Shown: piece by piece, positions 61,835 through 64,000 of the stretch
How the letters are laid out: every line of letters starts with the position of its first letter
How positions within the stretch are numbered: position 1 is the first letter of the stretch
Origin: Nioella ostreopsis
GTDB lineage: Bacteria; Pseudomonadota; Alphaproteobacteria; Rhodobacterales; Rhodobacteraceae
Assembly (NCBI RefSeq): GCF_004000255.1
Contig: NZ_RCIQ01000016.1
Span: forward strand, 1-64,000
Length of the DNA stretch: 64,000 nucleotides
Reading direction: 5' to 3'
Translations under genes and position numbers: made by a program
The notes under the pieces: generated by a model
The model's input: the letters and a program-made list of their open reading frames with translations, nothing else
Told to the model about the DNA's origin: nothing
Database searches by the model: none

Positions 61835-63397
61835 ATGATTGTTCATGTCAGGGCGGCCGTTTTGGCCGCTCTTTCCATTTTGATGACGACCTACTTCGCC
61901 TCCGCCCAGGATGTGGAGCTTCGTTCGCTCGACGGATCGGTGGAATTGTCGGGCACTCTCATAGGCTTCGACGGCGAATATTACCGGATCGACTCGATCT
62001 TCGGCCCGTTGACCGTCGATGCGCAGGGCGTCACCTGCCGTGGGCCCGGTTGCCCTGATCTGGAAAACTACGTTGCCGAGTTGCGCTTCATGGGCGCCCC
62101 GGTGATTGCCGAGCAATTGTTCCCTGCACTGATCGAACGCTTCGCTGCTGCGCGCGATCTGACCGTCCGGCGGCAGATCCTTGCCGAGAACCGCTCTCTC
62201 TTCGCCCTTGTGCGTGGCGAGGATGAAACCCTCGCCGCCCGCTTCTACGTGACGTCCACCACCACCGATGCCGGATTTCAGGCACTGTTGGATCGCGACA
62301 CCGACGTCGCGCTGGCGCTGCGTGAACCGGACCAGACCGAAACAGACGCCGCAGAGGCCGCCGATCAGGGCGATCTGTCGATGGTGGCCCGCAGCCGGGT
62401 TCTGGCGCTTGATGCTTTGGTGCCTCTGGTGGCGGTGACCAATCCCGTCGATGCGCTGTCGATGGAAGAGCTGGCCCGGATCATGGCAGGCGAGATCAGC
62501 AACTGGCAGGCCCTTGGCGGGCCGGACGCCCCCATTGCGCTGCATCTGATGAACCCGGAAACTGGCCATGCGCAGGACGTGGCGGCGCGGATCATGGGGC
62601 CTTTCGATCTGGAGCTCGGCAGTGTTGCCACCTTCCATACCGATACCACCGATCTGGCGGATGCCGTCGCCCGCGACCCCTATGCTATTGGAGTCGGTCG
62701 TTATTCCCGATCTGGAAACGCCCGTCAGGTCCCCTTGCGCGGGGCCTGCGGCTTCGTGCAGCACGCCACGGCCAGCAGTCTGAAATCCGAGGACTACCCC
62801 CTGACCGCGCCCTTGCTGATGTATCTGCCCGCTCGGCGGATGCCGCAACTGGTGCGCGACTTCATGCGGTTTTTTGAAAGCCAGGACGCTGACCGGGTGA
62901 TCCGCCGCCTCGGCTTCGTCAATCAGGGGATCACCCTGCAACCGCTTGCGACGCAGGGCGAACGGTTGGCGAATGCCGTGACCGCAGCGGGTGAGGAGAT
63001 TTCGCTGGAGGATCTACAGGGCCTCGTCACCGCCATGGCCGGGGCAGAACGCCTGTCGACGACGCTGCGTTTCGAGGAGGGAACGACAGAGCTTGATCCG
63101 CAGTCTCTGTCTGCAGTGTCGCGGCTGGCGCGCGCGATTGAACGGGGGGCCTTTGACGGGCGCGAGCTGGTTTTCGTGGGCTTTTCCGACGGGCAGGGCA
63201 GTGCCGGGGCCAATCTGCGCCTGTCGCGCGGGCGGGCCGAAGCGGTGCGGCTGGCGGTTATCGCAGCAGCGGAAGAGGGCGACCTGAACCGCGTCACCTT
63301 GCGGGTCGCGGGGTTTGGCGAAGCGCTGCCCATGGCCTGCGACGACAGCGAGGCGGGGCGCGCGGTGAACCGGCGCGTCGAGGTCTGGCTGCGCTGA
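61835..63397 (+). CDS. PstS-like substrate-binding domain fused to OmpA domain
   Basis: This 520-aa periplasmic protein has a signal peptide (AAVLAALSILMTTYFASAQ). A short beta domain (VELSGTLIGFDGEYYRIDSIFGPLTVDAQGVTC) is followed by a PBP-like region of the phosphate-binding type (VAVTNPVDALSMEELARIMAGEISNWQALGG). The C-terminal OmpA-like peptidoglycan-binding domain (LRFEEGTTELDPQSLSAVSRLA; LSRGRAEAVRLAVI; VNRRVEVWL) closes it. The fusion tethers a ligand-binding module to the wall. Whether it binds phosphate is not shown; no transporter genes are adjacent. Confidence 0.85.
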   Translation: MIVHVRAAVLAALSILMTTYFASAQDVELRSLDGSVELSGTLIGFDGEYYRIDSIFGPLTVDAQGVTCRGPGCPDLENYVAELRFMGAPVIAEQLFPALIERFAAARDLTVRRQILAENRSLFALVRGEDETLAARFYVTSTTTDAGFQALLDRDTDVALALREPDQTETDAAEAADQGDLSMVARSRVLALDALVPLVAVTNPVDALSMEELARIMAGEISNWQALGGPDAPIALHLMNPETGHAQDVAARIMGPFDLELGSVATFHTDTTDLADAVARDPYAIGVGRYSRSGNARQVPLRGACGFVQHATASSLKSEDYPLTAPLLMYLPARRMPQLVRDFMRFFESQDADRVIRRLGFVNQGITLQPLATQGERLANAVTAAGEEISLEDLQGLVTAMAGAERLSTTLRFEEGTTELDPQSLSAVSRLARAIERGAFDGRELVFVGFSDGQGSAGANLRLSRGRAEAVRLAVIAAAEEGDLNRVTLRVAGFGEALPMACDDSEAGRAVNRRVEVWLR

Positions 63398-63400
63398 TCG

Positions 63401-64000
63401 CTATTCTGCGGCAGACAGCGGTTGCTTCAGCACCTGCTGCGGGGGCCGTCCAAACCGGCGCGAAAATTCACGGCTGAACTGAGCGGGGCTTTCATAGCCT
63501 ACGGCGAAGCCCACCTGCGTGACCGATTGCGTGCCCTCTTCCAACAGGCGGAGCGCCTCTGACAGGCGCACATCCTTCTGGAACTGCAAGGGTGTGGTTC
63601 CCGTCAGCGCCTTGAAATGCTGATGGAAGGCCGATTGTCCCATCCCCGCCTCACGCGCCAGATCAGGCAGGCGCTGGGGGTGTGCATAGTTGCGCCGGAT
63701 CAGGGACGCGACACGCGCAATCCGGCTTTCCTGACTGGTGGGCGACAGCAGCCGGCGCAGCATCCCCCCGGCGGGCGACATGAGCAGGCGATAGTGCAGT
63801 TCGGTCAACAGCAGGGGTGTCAGGACCTTGTCATCGGCAGATCCCGGTTCCAGTGCAAGCAGCCGTTCAAGCGTCTGCAACAGGGCCTTGTCTGCAACGG
63901 CAGATCGCATGACCCCGGTTCCGGTGGGATCCGGCGAAGGAAGTTCCGGCAGGCTGTCCGCAAGCGACCGGATCCGCGTCAGGTCAATGGGCATGATCAG
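63401..64000 (-). CDS. AraC-family transcriptional regulator, 5' part outside window
   Basis: At least 199 residues of an AraC/XylS regulator; the frame is still open at the right edge and the visible Met (63994) is not the start, since the family's N-terminal AraC_N domain (about 100 residues) is mostly missing. Seen: the end of that domain (LLLTELHYRLLMSPAGGMLRRL) and a complete two-HTH DNA-binding domain (LPDLAREAGMGQSAFHQHFKALTGTTPLQFQKDVRLSEALRLLEEG; QVGFAVGYESPAQFSREFSRRFGRPP). Target and effector are unknown. The stop is three bases from the OmpA-fusion stop (convergent). Confidence 0.9.
   Translation of the reverse strand: MIMPIDLTRIRSLADSLPELPSPDPTGTGVMRSAVADKALLQTLERLLALEPGSADDKVLTPLLLTELHYRLLMSPAGGMLRRLLSPTSQESRIARVASLIRRNYAHPQRLPDLAREAGMGQSAFHQHFKALTGTTPLQFQKDVRLSEALRLLEEGTQSVTQVGFAVGYESPAQFSREFSRRFGRPPQQVLKQPLSAAE

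Noticed and set aside
1-64000. tRNA, rRNA, CRISPR arrays, prophage or toxin-antitoxin modules
   Set aside because: Looked for by eye and not found; no T-arm-like sequences with acceptor pairing, no regular spaced repeats and no recognisable toxin or antitoxin pair.

Overview
The window is a high-GC stretch of an alphaproteobacterial chromosome, most likely a marine Rhodobacteraceae (Roseobacter-group) species. This rests on gene content seen in the translations: a DgcN/DgcA D-glutamate pair, Hint-domain and DUF2794 proteins, an error-prone DnaE2 with an alphaproteobacterial SOS box, aerobic-type cobalamin genes, and many small secreted proteins of the kind conserved in that family. No rRNA, tRNA or CRISPR array was recognised.

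Layout. 1-942 is the right part of a dead IS3-family element. 1349-6081 holds a small unknown gene and a tandem of three paralogous winged-helix/TolB-like/TPR regulators. 6644-7837 is a multi-pass membrane protein behind a duplicated operator-like motif. 7979-17484 carries a lipoprotein, smc, a secreted protein, a lytic transglycosylase, cobD-cobC, a glutathionyl-hydroquinone reductase and a CGNR zinc-finger protein. 17599-21396 holds a Hint protein and dgcN-dgcA. 21488-22947 is a low-GC patch with a small membrane protein and a methyltransferase. 23088-30191 is housekeeping metabolism: ilvD, a D-amino-acid transaminase, an RhlE-type helicase, asd and a DUF4139 protein.

30208-32216 is a compact bicarbonate cassette on the minus strand: beta-carbonic anhydrase, SbtA-type permease and an SbtB/PII-like protein. 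32358-35368 holds an M17 peptidase overlapping an NlpC/P60 hydrolase, plus DUF2794. A 660-bp gap (35369-36028) contains a strongly structured candidate small RNA with its own terminator, and a three-copy 11-bp tandem repeat. 36029-40506 is an operon-like run gpmI-envC-ctpA-rppH. It is followed by a solitary, C-terminally short dnaE2 (41184-44129), a YdcZ-type permease, a cupin, prolyl aminopeptidase and ubiG.

46802-49821 is a scrambled segment. It contains a low-GC membrane gene, a DUF2189 gene, and decayed second copies of the 3' ends of both ubiG and the marR gene. From there to the end: comF-grxC-nitrilase-marR on the minus strand; a methyltransferase and hemH; a 43-codon gene convergent with hemH; PPIase-argJ-mutT opposite secA; three envelope or unknown genes; and the 3' part of an AraC regulator cut by the right edge.

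The points most worth follow-up are the structured RNA at 35491-35610, the SbtA/SbtB/carbonic anhydrase cassette, the regulator triplication with its embedded ribosome-binding sites, the ubiG/marR relics, and the truncated SOS-linked dnaE2.
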